Positions 36,124 to 45,321 of a stretch of 53,469 bases of DNA are shown one piece after another (position 1 is the first letter of the stretch; each line of letters starts with the position of its first letter). The notes under the pieces are model-generated. The model was not told where the DNA came from. It was given only the letters and a program-made list of their open reading frames with translations, and did no database searches. The stretch lies in contig JAAYSE010000086.1 of the NCBI GenBank assembly GCA_012524135.1, positions 1-53,469 on the forward strand. Reading direction: 5' to 3'. A program made the position numbers and the translations under genes. Source of the stretch: Candidatus Epulonipiscium sp. (lineage in GTDB: Bacteria; Bacillota; Clostridia; Lachnospirales; JAAYNZ01).

Positions 36124-36226
36124 GACGATACTATGCACTTGTATGTTTTAAAGCAATAAAGATCAGATTAAACTTACATTTGAAAAGAAGACAATACTAT
36201 GCACTTATATGTTTTAAAGAAATGAA
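36124..36226 (+). repeat. Two 37-nt direct repeats 66 bp apart (CRISPR-like spacing)
   Basis: Copies at 36124-36160 and 36190-36226 match at 33 of 37 positions; the shared core is ATACTATGCACTT and TATGTTTTAAAG. They are separated by 29 unrelated bases. A degraded third copy (GATATTAT...GTTTTAAAGTAATAA) lies near 35994-36024, about two periods upstream. This is the 339-bp gap between dpaB and tepA, which holds no ORF. Repeat and spacer sizes fit a CRISPR array, but there are too few copies and no cas genes; a duplicated regulatory unit is equally possible. Confidence 0.55.
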
Positions 36227-36262
36227 AAAGGGAGTTACATCAAGAATTTGGATTATAAATAG

Positions 36263-36292
36263 GTATGAATAAAGACCTCTTGAAGCATAATA
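36263..36292 (+). promoter_or_regulatory. Candidate sigma-G promoter of tepA
   Basis: GTATG (36263-36267), 18 bp, CATAATA (36286-36292) fits GHATR-N17/18-CATNHTA. A start near 36299 leaves a leader of only about 15 nt, just including the ribosome binding site. GACCTCTT (36274-36281) can pair with the GAGAGGTC that overlaps that site, but would lie upstream of this start. Confidence 0.5.
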
Positions 36293-36313
36293 AGAAAAAA
36301 AGGAGAGGTCAAT

Positions 36314-37060
36314 ATGGGAAAAAAAGAGTCTCAAGGAATAGAAAGAGATATAAAACAACGAGAAAGTGCAGAAATAATTAAAGAGTATGGTCAAACAGAA
36401 CTACCTATAAAAGAAAAAGGAAATGTAAGCGGAACGATTCATTGTTTAACGATTATTGGGCAGATTGAAGGGCATATTGTACTGCCACCTCAAAATAAAA
36501 CAACAAAATATGAACATTTATTACCTCAATTGGTTGCTATTGAAGAAGATCCTAAGATCGACGGCGTTCTTATTCTTTTAAATACGGTAGGTGGAGATGT
36601 AGAAGCAGGATTAGCGATTTCAGAAATGATTGCTTCTTTGAATAAACCAACTGTTTCTTTGGTTTTGGGTGGAGGACACTCTATTGGAGTTCCTTTAGCA
36701 GTATCCTCTGATTATTCTTTTATTGCGCCGAGTGCTACGATGATGATTCATCCTGTTAGAATGAGTGGAACTGTTGTAGGAGTAGCTCAAACCTATGAAT
36801 ATTTTGATAAAATGCAAGAGCGTATTGTAGATTTTGTTGCTAAAAATTCCAAAATTACTAAAGAACGTTTTAAAGAGCTTATGTTAGATACGGGGAAATT
36901 AGCTAAGGATGTAGGTAGTATTTTAGTAGGGGAAGAAGCAGTAGCGGAACAACTTATTGATGAAATAGGAGGTTTATCAAAAGCAATGGAGAAATTATAC
37001 AATTTGATTGCACAACAAAAGGAAATTGCAAAAAATAATTTAAATAGTAATAAAGAATAA
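36314..37060 (+). CDS. tepA: ClpP-class protease TepA
   Basis: Cytosolic serine protease of the ClpP/crotonase fold (TepA/YmfB), 248 residues. A charged N-terminus of about 35 residues precedes the ClpP-like domain. The nucleophile serine is in [13 protein letters not shown] near residue 120 and the histidine in [10 protein letters not shown] near residue 145; [14 protein letters not shown] is the oxyanion-side loop. The family is reported to aid protein export and is frequent beside spoIIIE in spore formers; a forespore role fits the candidate sigma-G promoter. ATG 36314 is 7 nt after AGGAGAGG. Followed by the YlzJ-like gene. Confidence 0.9.
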   Translation: MGKKESQGIERDIKQRESAEIIKEYGQTELPIKEKGNVSGTIHCLTIIGQIEGHIVLPPQNKTTKYEHLLPQLVAIEEDPKIDGVLILLNTVGGDVEAGLAISEMIASLNKPTVSLVLGGGHSIGVPLAVSSDYSFIAPSATMMIHPVRMSGTVVGVAQTYEYFDKMQERIVDFVAKNSKITKERFKELMLDTGKLAKDVGSILVGEEAVAEQLIDEIGGLSKAMEKLYNLIAQQKEIAKNNLNSNKE

Positions 37061-37133
37061 TAGAAGAATGATTCAGTTCTGAATAAAAAATAATATAAAT
37101 AGAAGCAAAATTTGATGAAAGAGAGGAATTTTT

Positions 37134-37358
37134 ATGTACTATACTATTATGCCCCCTATTACTTCTTCAGAAAATATGGAAGAAAAAGAGATTCCACAAG
37201 GAAAAATGTGTATTTATAAAGATCAAACGATAGAGGTTATCCCTGCAGGTGATAAGTTCAAGGTACAAAGAATTTTTTCTACAGATCCTAAAGCTTATTT
37301 AGAAGCAAATTTACAACCTGGAAGTTTAATAGATCCATCTTTAATAGAGGAAATATAA
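37134..37358 (+). CDS. YlzJ-like small protein
   Basis: 74 residues, MYYTIMPPITSSE at the start and DKFKVQRIFSTDPKAYLEANLQPGSL near the end: the YlzJ-like family, which follows tepA in Bacillus and many Clostridia. The function is unknown. No membrane segment or cysteine motif. ATG 37134 follows AGAGAGG. The 73-bp gap to tepA lacks a terminator, so both are probably one transcript. Confidence 0.85.
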   Translation: MYYTIMPPITSSENMEEKEIPQGKMCIYKDQTIEVIPAGDKFKVQRIFSTDPKAYLEANLQPGSLIDPSLIEEI

Positions 37359-37417
37359 GATAAAATAAGAAATAAAAAATTTTATTTTTTAAAAAAAGTT
37401 TAAAATAGGAAATCACC

Positions 37418-37446
37418 TTACAAAAACAAGACAAAAATGTTATAAT
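37418..37446 (+). promoter_or_regulatory. Sigma-A promoter of uppP
   Basis: TTACAA (37418-37423), 17 bp, TATAAT (37441-37446); transcription would start near 37453, with an attenuator-like hairpin immediately after. Confidence 0.7.
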
Positions 37447-37460
37447 GATAAGGCAGATTA

Positions 37461-37492
37461 GTGTTAGCGATAGAGGCTAGCACTTTTTCTTT
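37461..37492 (+). terminator. Terminator-like hairpin in the uppP leader
   Basis: GTGTTAGC/GCTAGCAC (37461-37468 with 37476-37483, one G-U) with a 7-nt loop, followed by TTTTTCTTT. It lies between the uppP promoter and gene, so it could attenuate uppP or end a very short transcript. No ORF fits between it and the promoter. Confidence 0.5.
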
Positions 37493-37545
37493 GAAAGAGA
37501 TCATAAAAAAGTATTAGAATGATTTAAAGAAAAGGGGAAAGAGAT

Positions 37546-38415
37546 ATGTCGATAATAAAAGCAATTATTATGGGGATTGTACAGGGGATGACTGAATTTT
37601 TACCCGTTAGTAGCTCGGGGCATTTGGTTATATTTGGAAAGATATTGAGGTTGGAATTAGATACAGGCATTGTTTTTGAGGTGATGTTGCATATAGGAAC
37701 CTTAATTGCTATTTTTTGTGCTTATACCAAAGATGTATGGTCATTAATTAAAGCTGGTTTTGGTATTTTATTTGATATTCCAGAAGCAATAAAAATCCGT
37801 ATTCAAGAAGGACATTGGCCAAAAGTAGAAGAGGGAAAACAAAAAGATCCTTATCGTCGATTGATTTGGTTAATTGTAGTAGCGAGTATCCCAACGGCTC
37901 TTATAGCATTTACTTTAAAATCCTATATCGAATATTTATTTTCTTCTTTGCTAGGAACGGGAATTGCTTTATTAATTACCGGATGTTTATTATACATAGC
38001 AGATAAAGTCGTGGAAGGGAAGACTCGTTTGGAAAATATGAAATATAAAAATGCTTTAGTGATTGGGGTGGTACAAGGTTTTGCTACTATTCCTGGAATT
38101 TCTCGTTCCGGTTCTACCATTGTTACTGGATTACTTACAGATTTAGATCGAGAATCAGCGATTCGTTTTTCTTTTTTAATGTCTATTCCAGCAGTATTAG
38201 GTGCAGGTCTTTTAGAATTAAAAGATATACCTTCTGATATGGTAGGAGAAGTTTTTTCTGCTCCTTATTTAATTGGTACAGCGGTAGCAGCTATTGTTGG
38301 ATTTATTTGTATTAAAGCTTTGATTGTAGTACTTAAAAATCAAAAACTTCATTGGTTTTCGTATTATTGTTGGATTGTAGGTTTACTTGCTATTATAACC
38401 TATTGGATTGTTTAA
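37546..38415 (+). CDS. uppP: Undecaprenyl-diphosphate phosphatase
   Basis: Integral membrane BacA-type enzyme recycling undecaprenyl pyrophosphate, giving intrinsic bacitracin tolerance. Signature GMTEFLPVSSSGHLV (residues about 14-28) and PGISRSGSTIVTGLL (about 183-197) hold the catalytic residues; about eight membrane helices over 289 residues. ATG 37546 follows AGGGGAAAGAG. It lies 33 bp before ftsK but has its own promoter and leader hairpin. Confidence 0.96.
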   Translation: MSIIKAIIMGIVQGMTEFLPVSSSGHLVIFGKILRLELDTGIVFEVMLHIGTLIAIFCAYTKDVWSLIKAGFGILFDIPEAIKIRIQEGHWPKVEEGKQKDPYRRLIWLIVVASIPTALIAFTLKSYIEYLFSSLLGTGIALLITGCLLYIADKVVEGKTRLENMKYKNALVIGVVQGFATIPGISRSGSTIVTGLLTDLDRESAIRFSFLMSIPAVLGAGLLELKDIPSDMVGEVFSAPYLIGTAVAAIVGFICIKALIVVLKNQKLHWFSYYCWIVGLLAIITYWIV

Positions 38416-38447
38416 AATAGATAAGAATAGATAGGAGGGGAGGAACA

Positions 38448-40742
38448 TTGGCGAAGAAAAAAAAGGGACGTTCTTTAACTAAAGAAGATTTGCTACAAGA
38501 AATTATGATAGTCTGTATTTTGGCTTTAGGATTATTATTAGCTATTAGTATTTATACTCAGCAAGCTGGATATATTGGGAAAGCAATCTCTTATGTAATG
38601 ATTGGTTTATTTGGTTTTTCAGCTTATTTTTTACCACCGATGATTATTGTATATAGTCTTTTGATTCTGTATAAAAAATGGACCCCAAATTGGAAAATAT
38701 GGATTTTAGGCGTTTTCCTACTTTTATGTTCTATTCTTGTTCATGTACTTCATCCACCTATAGTAGATGGTACATTTCTTGAAAAAATAGTTGAATATTA
38801 TCAGATGGGAGATTGGAATACAGGAGGGGTTATAGGTGCCCTGCTGGGACAAGTTTTGTTACAAATTGTAGGTATTTATGGTACGTATATTGTTCTTTTT
38901 ACTGGTTTTATTGTGGTTCTTATTTTACTTACAGAGCGTTCTTTATTTCGATGGGGTATTGGTTTTGGACGAAAAATTTGGAGAAGTTTTAAAGAAAAAA
39001 CACAACAAGGACTTGATTTCGCTACAAGACTTTTTGAAGTAGAGGTACAAGAACAGGAAGAAGAGGAGAAGTTAGAAGAATGGTTGGAACAACCCATTCA
39101 AATTCATGATCATTTACAAATGGATTCTTTAAATGTAGAAGAAAAGGAAGACAAAGCTCTTTGTTTATTGGTCCAAGAAAAAATTGAACCGAATACTGAA
39201 CTCAATACGGAACTTAATACTTTAGTACAATCAAAAGAAAAGGCAGAAGAAGAAAAAGTTGAATCTATTGCTATTTCTTCTACATCCCAAAATTCTACTT
39301 ATACCTTTCCTTCTCTAGAGCTTTTACAAAAACCAGTAGCTATGGTACAAGGAAAAGGAATGAATAAAATTCGAAAGAATGCTAAAAAGTTAGAAGATAC
39401 TTTGCAAAGTTTTGGCGTACAAGCCAAAGTGATACAAGTAAATCGTGGCCCAACAGTAACAAGATATGAAGTACAACCCAGTCAAGGAGTAAAGGTTAGC
39501 CGCATTGTTAATTTAGCGGATGATATTGCATTAAATTTAGCTGCAGCTGGGATTCGAATGGAGGCTCCTATTCCAGGAAAAGCAGCTGTTGGTATTGAAG
39601 TGCCTAATGAAGAAACGCAAGCAGTTTTTTTACGAGAAGTATTAGAAAGTAAGGACTTTGAAAACTTTCCATCTAATTTGGCTTTTGCTTTAGGAAAAGA
39701 TATAGGTGGTAATACTGTTATTACCGATATTGCTAAAATGCCACATTTATTAATTGCTGGCGCCACTGGTTCTGGAAAAAGTGTTTGCATCAATACGTTA
39801 ATTACAAGTATTATATATAAAGCAGATCCCAAGGATGTTAAATTATTACTTATTGATCCTAAGGTAGTAGAATTAAGTGTTTATAATGGAATTCCTCATC
39901 TTTTAATTCCAGTAGTAACAGATCCTAAAAAAGCAGCTAGTGCTTTGAATTGGGCTGTACAAGAGATGATTAAAAGATATAAATGGTTTGCCGAATATAG
40001 TGTTAGAGATATCAAAGGATATAATCAAATGCAACAAGAGAAAAAAGATCCAGAAATAGAACCTATGCCACAAATGGTCATTGTAATTGATGAATTAGCA
40101 GACTTAATGATGGCTGCTTCTAAAGATGTAGAAGAAGCTATTTGCCGTTTGGCTCAAATGGCTCGAGCAGCGGGTATACATTTAATTATTGCAACCCAAA
40201 GGCCTTCAGTAGATGTGATTACTGGAGTAATTAAGGCAAATATTCCGTCTCGTTTAGCCTTTGCTGTTTCTTCTGGAACAGATTCTAGAACGATTTTGGA
40301 TATGAATGGAGCAGAAAAATTATTAGGAAAAGGAGATATGCTTTTTGCTCCTGTTGGTGCACCTAAACCAATTCGTATTCAAGGTGCATTTATTTCAGAT
40401 AAAGAAGTAGAAAAAATTGTTGATTTTGTTAAACAAGATCAACCAGAAGAGTATCATGAAAAAATGTTAGAGGAAATTACTGGTGGAATTAATTTAGAAA
40501 ATGAAGAAGAGGAAGTAGATGAACATTTATCCGATGCTATTACTTTAGTCATTCAACAAGAAAAAGCATCTATCTCTATGTTACAACGAACTTTTCGTAT
40601 TGGATTTAATCGTGCTTCTAGGTTAATGGATTCTTTGGAAGCTAGAGGAATTGTAGGCCCAGATGAAGGAAGTAAACCAAGAAGAGTACTAATTTCACCT
40701 GCCGAATGGGAAAATAGGAATAATGAAGGTCAGGTTTCTTAA
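38448..40742 (+). CDS. ftsK: DNA translocase FtsK/SpoIIIE
   Basis: Double-strand DNA pump at the division or sporulation septum. 764 residues: four N-terminal membrane helices (about 20-160), a Glu-rich linker with a short [10 protein letters not shown] repeat (about 195-280), the RecA-like motor with Walker [13 protein letters not shown] near residue 440 and Walker [12 protein letters not shown], and the C-terminal gamma winged helix ([27 protein letters not shown]). No second copy is in the window, so it may serve both vegetative and sporulation roles. It starts at TTG 38448 after AGGGGAGG. Heads a run fhs-folD-rimO-pgsA. Confidence 0.96.
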   Translation: MAKKKKGRSLTKEDLLQEIMIVCILALGLLLAISIYTQQAGYIGKAISYVMIGLFGFSAYFLPPMIIVYSLLILYKKWTPNWKIWILGVFLLLCSILVHVLHPPIVDGTFLEKIVEYYQMGDWNTGGVIGALLGQVLLQIVGIYGTYIVLFTGFIVVLILLTERSLFRWGIGFGRKIWRSFKEKTQQGLDFATRLFEVEVQEQEEEEKLEEWLEQPIQIHDHLQMDSLNVEEKEDKALCLLVQEKIEPNTELNTELNTLVQSKEKAEEEKVESIAISSTSQNSTYTFPSLELLQKPVAMVQGKGMNKIRKNAKKLEDTLQSFGVQAKVIQVNRGPTVTRYEVQPSQGVKVSRIVNLADDIALNLAAAGIRMEAPIPGKAAVGIEVPNEETQAVFLREVLESKDFENFPSNLAFALGKDIGGNTVITDIAKMPHLLIAGATGSGKSVCINTLITSIIYKADPKDVKLLLIDPKVVELSVYNGIPHLLIPVVTDPKKAASALNWAVQEMIKRYKWFAEYSVRDIKGYNQMQQEKKDPEIEPMPQMVIVIDELADLMMAASKDVEEAICRLAQMARAAGIHLIIATQRPSVDVITGVIKANIPSRLAFAVSSGTDSRTILDMNGAEKLLGKGDMLFAPVGAPKPIRIQGAFISDKEVEKIVDFVKQDQPEEYHEKMLEEITGGINLENEEEEVDEHLSDAITLVIQQEKASISMLQRTFRIGFNRASRLMDSLEARGIVGPDEGSKPRRVLISPAEWENRNNEGQVS

Positions 40743-40759
40743 AAAAAGGAGGATACTTT

Positions 40760-42430
40760 ATGAAAACAGATATTCAAATTGCACAAGAAGCTATATTAAA
40801 ACCTATTCAAGAAGTAGCAAAGACGATTGGAATAGCAGAGGAAGATTTAGAGTATTATGGAAGATACAAAGCAAAGTTAGGGGATGAAGTATGGAAGAAA
40901 GTAAAAGATAATCCGGATGGGAAATTAGTCTTGGTTACAGCTATTAATCCTACTCCTGCGGGAGAAGGAAAAACAACAGTGACTGTTGGTTTGGGACAAG
41001 CCATGGGACAATTAGGGAAAAAGGCAGTAGTAGCTTTACGAGAGCCTTCTTTAGGACCTTGTATGGGAATGAAAGGCGGAGCCACTGGAGGTGGATATGC
41101 TCAAGTTGCTCCTATGGAAGAAATTAATCTTCATTTTACTGGAGATATTCACGCTATAACAGCTGCTCATAATTTATTATCGGCTATGATCGATAATCAT
41201 CTACAACAAGGTAATTTATTAAATATTGATCCTAGACAAATTGTATGGCCAAGGGTTATGGATATGAATGATCGAGCTTTGCGTAATATTGTAGTTGGAT
41301 TAGGTGGAAAAGCTCATGGTGTACCTAGAGAAGATGGATTTATTATTTCTGTGGCGTCAGAAATCATGGCTATTTTATGTTTAGCACAAGACATACAAGA
41401 TTTAAAAGAACGTATTGGACGTATTATTATAGGATATACTTATGAAGGCCAACCTATAACAGCGAAAGATTTACAGGCTCATGGTGCTATGACTGCTTTA
41501 CTTAAAGATGCATTAAAACCAAATCTTATTCAAACTTTAGAAAATACACCTGTTATTATGCATGGAGGTCCTTTTGCTAATATTGCTCATGGGTGCAATA
41601 GCCTTCAAGGTACTCAAATGGCATTAAAATTAGGAGATATTGTGATTACAGAAGCTGGTTTTGGAGCTGATTTAGGAGCAGAGAAATTTTTTGATATTAA
41701 ATGTCGTATGGGAAATCTACAACCGGATGCGGTTGTTATTGTAGCTACAATTCGAGCATTAAAATACAATGGTGGTGTAGCTAAAGATCAACTTTCTACT
41801 GAAAATTTGAAAGCTTTAGCAGAAGGTTTTTGTAATTTAGAAAAACATATCCAAAATGTTCAAAAATTCAACTTGCCAGTTATTGTTACTTTGAATGCTT
41901 TTACTACAGATACTCAAGCGGAAATGGATTATGTACAAAAACGATGTGAACAATTAGGTTGTACTTTTGCTAAGGCAGAAGTTTGGGCTAAAGGAGGAGA
42001 AGGTGGCTTAGAATTAGCTAAAAAAGTATTACATGTTCTTGATACAAAGCCTCCACATTTTCAACCTTTATATGATATAGAAGATTCTATCTCTGATAAA
42101 CTTCATACAATTGCTACAGAAATTTATGGAGCCAAAAATGTAGTCTTAACTGCGAAGGCTCAAAAAGATTTACAACAGATACAAAAATTAGGGTTGGAAA
42201 ATGTACCTATTTGTGTAGCTAAGACTCAATATTCTTTATCTGATCAACCTCAATTATTGGGTTGTCCAAAAGATTTTACTATTACGGTTCGTGAACTTCG
42301 AATTTCAGCAGGTGCTGGATTTATTGTAGCTATTACGGGTAATATTATGATTATGCCTGGTTTACCTAAAAAACCAGCTGCGACCGAAATCGATATTAAT
42401 AAAGATGGTCAAATTATAGGATTATTTTAA
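40760..42430 (+). CDS. fhs: Formate-tetrahydrofolate ligase
   Basis: ATP-dependent formation of 10-formyl-THF from formate; entry of formate into the one-carbon pool, and a Wood-Ljungdahl methyl-branch step in acetogens (no other acetogenesis gene is here). Signatures are [18 protein letters not shown] near residue 65 and the substrate site [23 protein letters not shown]. 556 residues, the family length. ATG 40760 follows AAAGGAGG, 17 bp after ftsK. Pairs with folD just downstream. Confidence 0.98.
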   Translation: MKTDIQIAQEAILKPIQEVAKTIGIAEEDLEYYGRYKAKLGDEVWKKVKDNPDGKLVLVTAINPTPAGEGKTTVTVGLGQAMGQLGKKAVVALREPSLGPCMGMKGGATGGGYAQVAPMEEINLHFTGDIHAITAAHNLLSAMIDNHLQQGNLLNIDPRQIVWPRVMDMNDRALRNIVVGLGGKAHGVPREDGFIISVASEIMAILCLAQDIQDLKERIGRIIIGYTYEGQPITAKDLQAHGAMTALLKDALKPNLIQTLENTPVIMHGGPFANIAHGCNSLQGTQMALKLGDIVITEAGFGADLGAEKFFDIKCRMGNLQPDAVVIVATIRALKYNGGVAKDQLSTENLKALAEGFCNLEKHIQNVQKFNLPVIVTLNAFTTDTQAEMDYVQKRCEQLGCTFAKAEVWAKGGEGGLELAKKVLHVLDTKPPHFQPLYDIEDSISDKLHTIATEIYGAKNVVLTAKAQKDLQQIQKLGLENVPICVAKTQYSLSDQPQLLGCPKDFTITVRELRISAGAGFIVAITGNIMIMPGLPKKPAATEIDINKDGQIIGLF

Positions 42431-42502
42431 CGCTGTGTAATGAAAGTTATAAAGAATAAGATCATTCGTGCAGATACTTAATATAGATGGGGGAAGAATT
42501 TT

Positions 42503-43354
42503 ATGAATCAAATAATGGATGGAAAAAAGATTTCCAATGAGATTAAAAATGAAATTAAACAAGAAGTGTCCGAATTAAAAGAAAAAGGAATAGAACCTAC
42601 TTTAGCTGTTGTATTAGTAGGAGAAGATCCGGCGTCTAAGATTTATGTATCGAATAAGAAAAAAGCTTGTGAATATGTAGGTATTCGTTCTTTATCCTAT
42701 CTATTACCAAAAGAAACGACAGAAGAAGAATTACTATCCTTAGTACAGACGTTAAATAATCGAGAGGATATTCATGGTATTTTAGTGCAACTTCCTTTAC
42801 CTAGCCACATACAAGAAGAAAAAGTTATTATGAGTATTGATCCTAAAAAAGATGTAGATGGTTTTCATCCAATCAATGTGGGAGCATTAAGTATTGGTAA
42901 AAAAGCTTTTCTACCTTGTACTCCTGCAGGAATTATTGAATTATTAAAGCGTTCAGATATTTCTATTGAAGGAAAACATTGCGTAGTCATTGGACGTAGT
43001 AATATTGTGGGAAAACCAATATCTATGCTTTTATTAAGAGAAAATGGTACGGTGACAGTGTGTCATTCAAAAACAGTTAATTTAAAGGAACTATGTCAAC
43101 AAGGGGATATTATTGTAGCAGCTATTGGAAAAGCTAATTTTATAACAGCTGATATGATTAAGCCAGGGGCAGTTTTGATTGATGTAGGGATTAATCGTTT
43201 GGAAAATGGAAAACTTTGTGGTGATATTGATTTTAATGATTGTAAAGACAAAGTCAGTGCTATAACTCCAGTACCAGGAGGAGTAGGTCCCATGACGATT
43301 GCTATGCTTTTATATAATTGTGTCCTTGGAGCTAGACAGCAAGGAGAGGAGTAA
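42503..43354 (+). CDS. folD: Methylene-THF dehydrogenase / methenyl-THF cyclohydrolase
   Basis: Bifunctional enzyme interconverting 5,10-methylene-, methenyl- and 10-formyl-THF, continuing from fhs. Catalytic lysine region AVVLVGEDPASKIYVSNKKKAC, KDVDGFHPINVG, NADP-binding GRSNIVGKPISMLLL, and PVPGGVGPMTIAML are all intact. 283 residues, normal. ATG 42503 follows GGGGGAAG. The 72-bp gap to fhs has no clear signal; rimO begins 5 bp after its stop. Confidence 0.97.
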   Translation: MNQIMDGKKISNEIKNEIKQEVSELKEKGIEPTLAVVLVGEDPASKIYVSNKKKACEYVGIRSLSYLLPKETTEEELLSLVQTLNNREDIHGILVQLPLPSHIQEEKVIMSIDPKKDVDGFHPINVGALSIGKKAFLPCTPAGIIELLKRSDISIEGKHCVVIGRSNIVGKPISMLLLRENGTVTVCHSKTVNLKELCQQGDIIVAAIGKANFITADMIKPGAVLIDVGINRLENGKLCGDIDFNDCKDKVSAITPVPGGVGPMTIAMLLYNCVLGARQQGEE

Positions 43355-43359
43355 ATCGT

Positions 43360-44700
43360 ATGAGTACATCTATTGCATTTGTATCTTTAGGTTGTGATAA
43401 AAATTTAATCGATAGTGAAAATATGTTGGGACTTTTAAAAGAAGCAGGGTTCAATCTTATTATTGATGAAGCTCAGGCTGAAGTAATTGTGATAAATACT
43501 TGTTGTTTTATTCAAGAAGCTCAAGAAGAAAGTATTGATACTATATTACAAATGGCTCTTTATAAAAAGGAAGGTAAATGCAAAGCTTTAATTGTAACAG
43601 GTTGTATGGCAGAACGTTATAAAAAAGAAATCATGCAAGAAATTCCAGAAATAGATGGTATTATTGGTACTACAGCATATGATCAGATAGTACCTGTTAT
43701 TCAAAAAGTATTACAGGGAGAAAAAGTAGAGGCTTTTTCAGATCTTCATCGTCATATAGAGATAGAAGGAAAACGGATTTTAAGTACACCAGGTTACTAT
43801 GCATATTTAAAAATTGCAGAAGGTTGCAATAATCATTGTAGCTATTGTATTATTCCTAAAATTCGAGGAAACTATCGTAGTCGTAGTATCGAAAGTTTAT
43901 TACAAGAAGCAAAAACTTTGGTACAAGAAGGAGTACGAGAGCTTATTATTGTAGCTCAAGATGTTACTCGATATGGGCAAGATTTATATAATGAAAAAAA
44001 GCTTCCTGAATTATTAACTCAGCTTTGTCAAATAGAAGATCTTCGATGGATACGTCTTTTATATTGTTATCCGGAAGAAATTACAGATGAATTAATTCAG
44101 GTAATGGTAAAGGAACCCAAAATTTGTAGATATATTGATATGCCTATTCAACATGCCAATGATGATATCTTAAGGCGAATGGGAAGGCGAAGTAATCAAA
44201 AACAATTACGAAAAGTGATGGAGAAGTTACGTCAAGCAATGCCAGATATTTGTTTGCGAACCACGTTAATTACTGGATTTCCGGGCGAAACTCAAGAACA
44301 GTTTGAGGATTTATATGCTTTTGTAAAAGAAATGAAGTTTGATCGTTTGGGTGTTTTTACTTATTCTAGAGAAGAAGGAACGAAGGCAGCTACGTTTTCT
44401 AATCAAATTCCAGAAGAAATAAAAGAAGAGAGACGAAATCAATTAATGGAATTACAACAGAAAATTAGTGCAGAGCTATCTAAACAAATGATAGGACAAA
44501 AGGTAGAAGTATTGATTGAAGGGCAACTTCCAGAACAAGGTGTATATTGTGGAAGAACTTATAAAGATGCGCCAGATGTAGATGGAATGGTGTTTGTGCC
44601 TGTGAAATCCACATTCAATGACTTATTATCTGGAGATTTTATTACTGTACGTATACAGGAAGCTTATGAATATGATGTGGTAGGAGAGATGATAAAATGA
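43360..44700 (+). CDS. rimO: Ribosomal protein S12 methylthiotransferase RimO
   Basis: Radical-SAM enzyme that methylthiolates the conserved aspartate of ribosomal protein uS12. The N-terminal MTTase domain has FVSLGCDKNLIDSE and NTCCFIQEAQEES. The radical-SAM cluster is CNNHCSYC near residue 154. A C-terminal TRAM domain (about 370-440) is present. SLGCDKN favours RimO over MiaB. 446 residues, normal. ATG 43360 follows AAGGAGAGGAG in the folD end, and its stop overlaps pgsA by 4 bp (ATGA). Confidence 0.95.
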   Translation: MSTSIAFVSLGCDKNLIDSENMLGLLKEAGFNLIIDEAQAEVIVINTCCFIQEAQEESIDTILQMALYKKEGKCKALIVTGCMAERYKKEIMQEIPEIDGIIGTTAYDQIVPVIQKVLQGEKVEAFSDLHRHIEIEGKRILSTPGYYAYLKIAEGCNNHCSYCIIPKIRGNYRSRSIESLLQEAKTLVQEGVRELIIVAQDVTRYGQDLYNEKKLPELLTQLCQIEDLRWIRLLYCYPEEITDELIQVMVKEPKICRYIDMPIQHANDDILRRMGRRSNQKQLRKVMEKLRQAMPDICLRTTLITGFPGETQEQFEDLYAFVKEMKFDRLGVFTYSREEGTKAATFSNQIPEEIKEERRNQLMELQQKISAELSKQMIGQKVEVLIEGQLPEQGVYCGRTYKDAPDVDGMVFVPVKSTFNDLLSGDFITVRIQEAYEYDVVGEMIK

Positions 44701-45236
44701 ATCTAGCCAATAAACTAACCTTTCTTCGTATATTTATGATTCCTATTTTTTTGATATTTTTATTAACCAATTGGGTACCAGAACCTATTGGTTCTTATGG
44801 AGCTTTGATTCTTTTTGTCTTAGCTTCTTGTACTGATTTTTTAGATGGATATATTGCTAGATCTAGAAATATGATTACCAATCTAGGAAAGTTTTTAGAT
44901 CCTTTGGCGGATAAATTATTAGTAATTTCTGCTATGATAGGATTAATTCAACTAGATCGTTTATCTGCTTGGGTTGTAATTATTATTGTAAGCCGCGAGT
45001 TTGCCGTTACCGGTTTTCGAATTTTAGCTGCTTCAGATGGAATTGTTATTGCAGCAAGTAAATGGGGAAAGATTAAAACAGTTAGTCAAATGATTATGGT
45101 AATTTTATTACTATGGAATGGACAAGGATTTTTATTTCAATGGTTAGAAACTATTTTTATTGGAGCTAGTGTTATTTTTACTATTATTTCAGGAATAGAT
45201 TATATCATGAAAAATAAGCAAGTATTAGCAGAATAA
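44697..45236 (+). CDS. pgsA: CDP-diacylglycerol-glycerol-3-phosphate 3-phosphatidyltransferase
   Basis: Makes phosphatidylglycerol phosphate, the committed step to PG and cardiolipin; integral membrane. The CDP-alcohol phosphotransferase motif DGYIARSRNMITNLGKFLDP followed by LAD holds all required aspartates, glycine and arginine. About five to six membrane segments in 179 residues, the usual size. It starts at the ATG of the ATGA overlap with rimO, so it is translationally coupled. Last gene of the ftsK run. Confidence 0.95.
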   Translation: MNLANKLTFLRIFMIPIFLIFLLTNWVPEPIGSYGALILFVLASCTDFLDGYIARSRNMITNLGKFLDPLADKLLVISAMIGLIQLDRLSAWVVIIIVSREFAVTGFRILAASDGIVIAASKWGKIKTVSQMIMVILLLWNGQGFLFQWLETIFIGASVIFTIISGIDYIMKNKQVLAE

Positions 45237-45321
45237 TAAAATCAATAAGTATATACGTAATAATAAAATTTTAGAAAGCAATATAACTATACAATAAGTT
45301 ATAACTAAAGAAGGGGTCTAT

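Noticed and set aside
37815-38006. 63-aa plus-strand ORF inside uppP
   Set aside because: Out-of-frame shadow of the uppP membrane protein with no family similarity.
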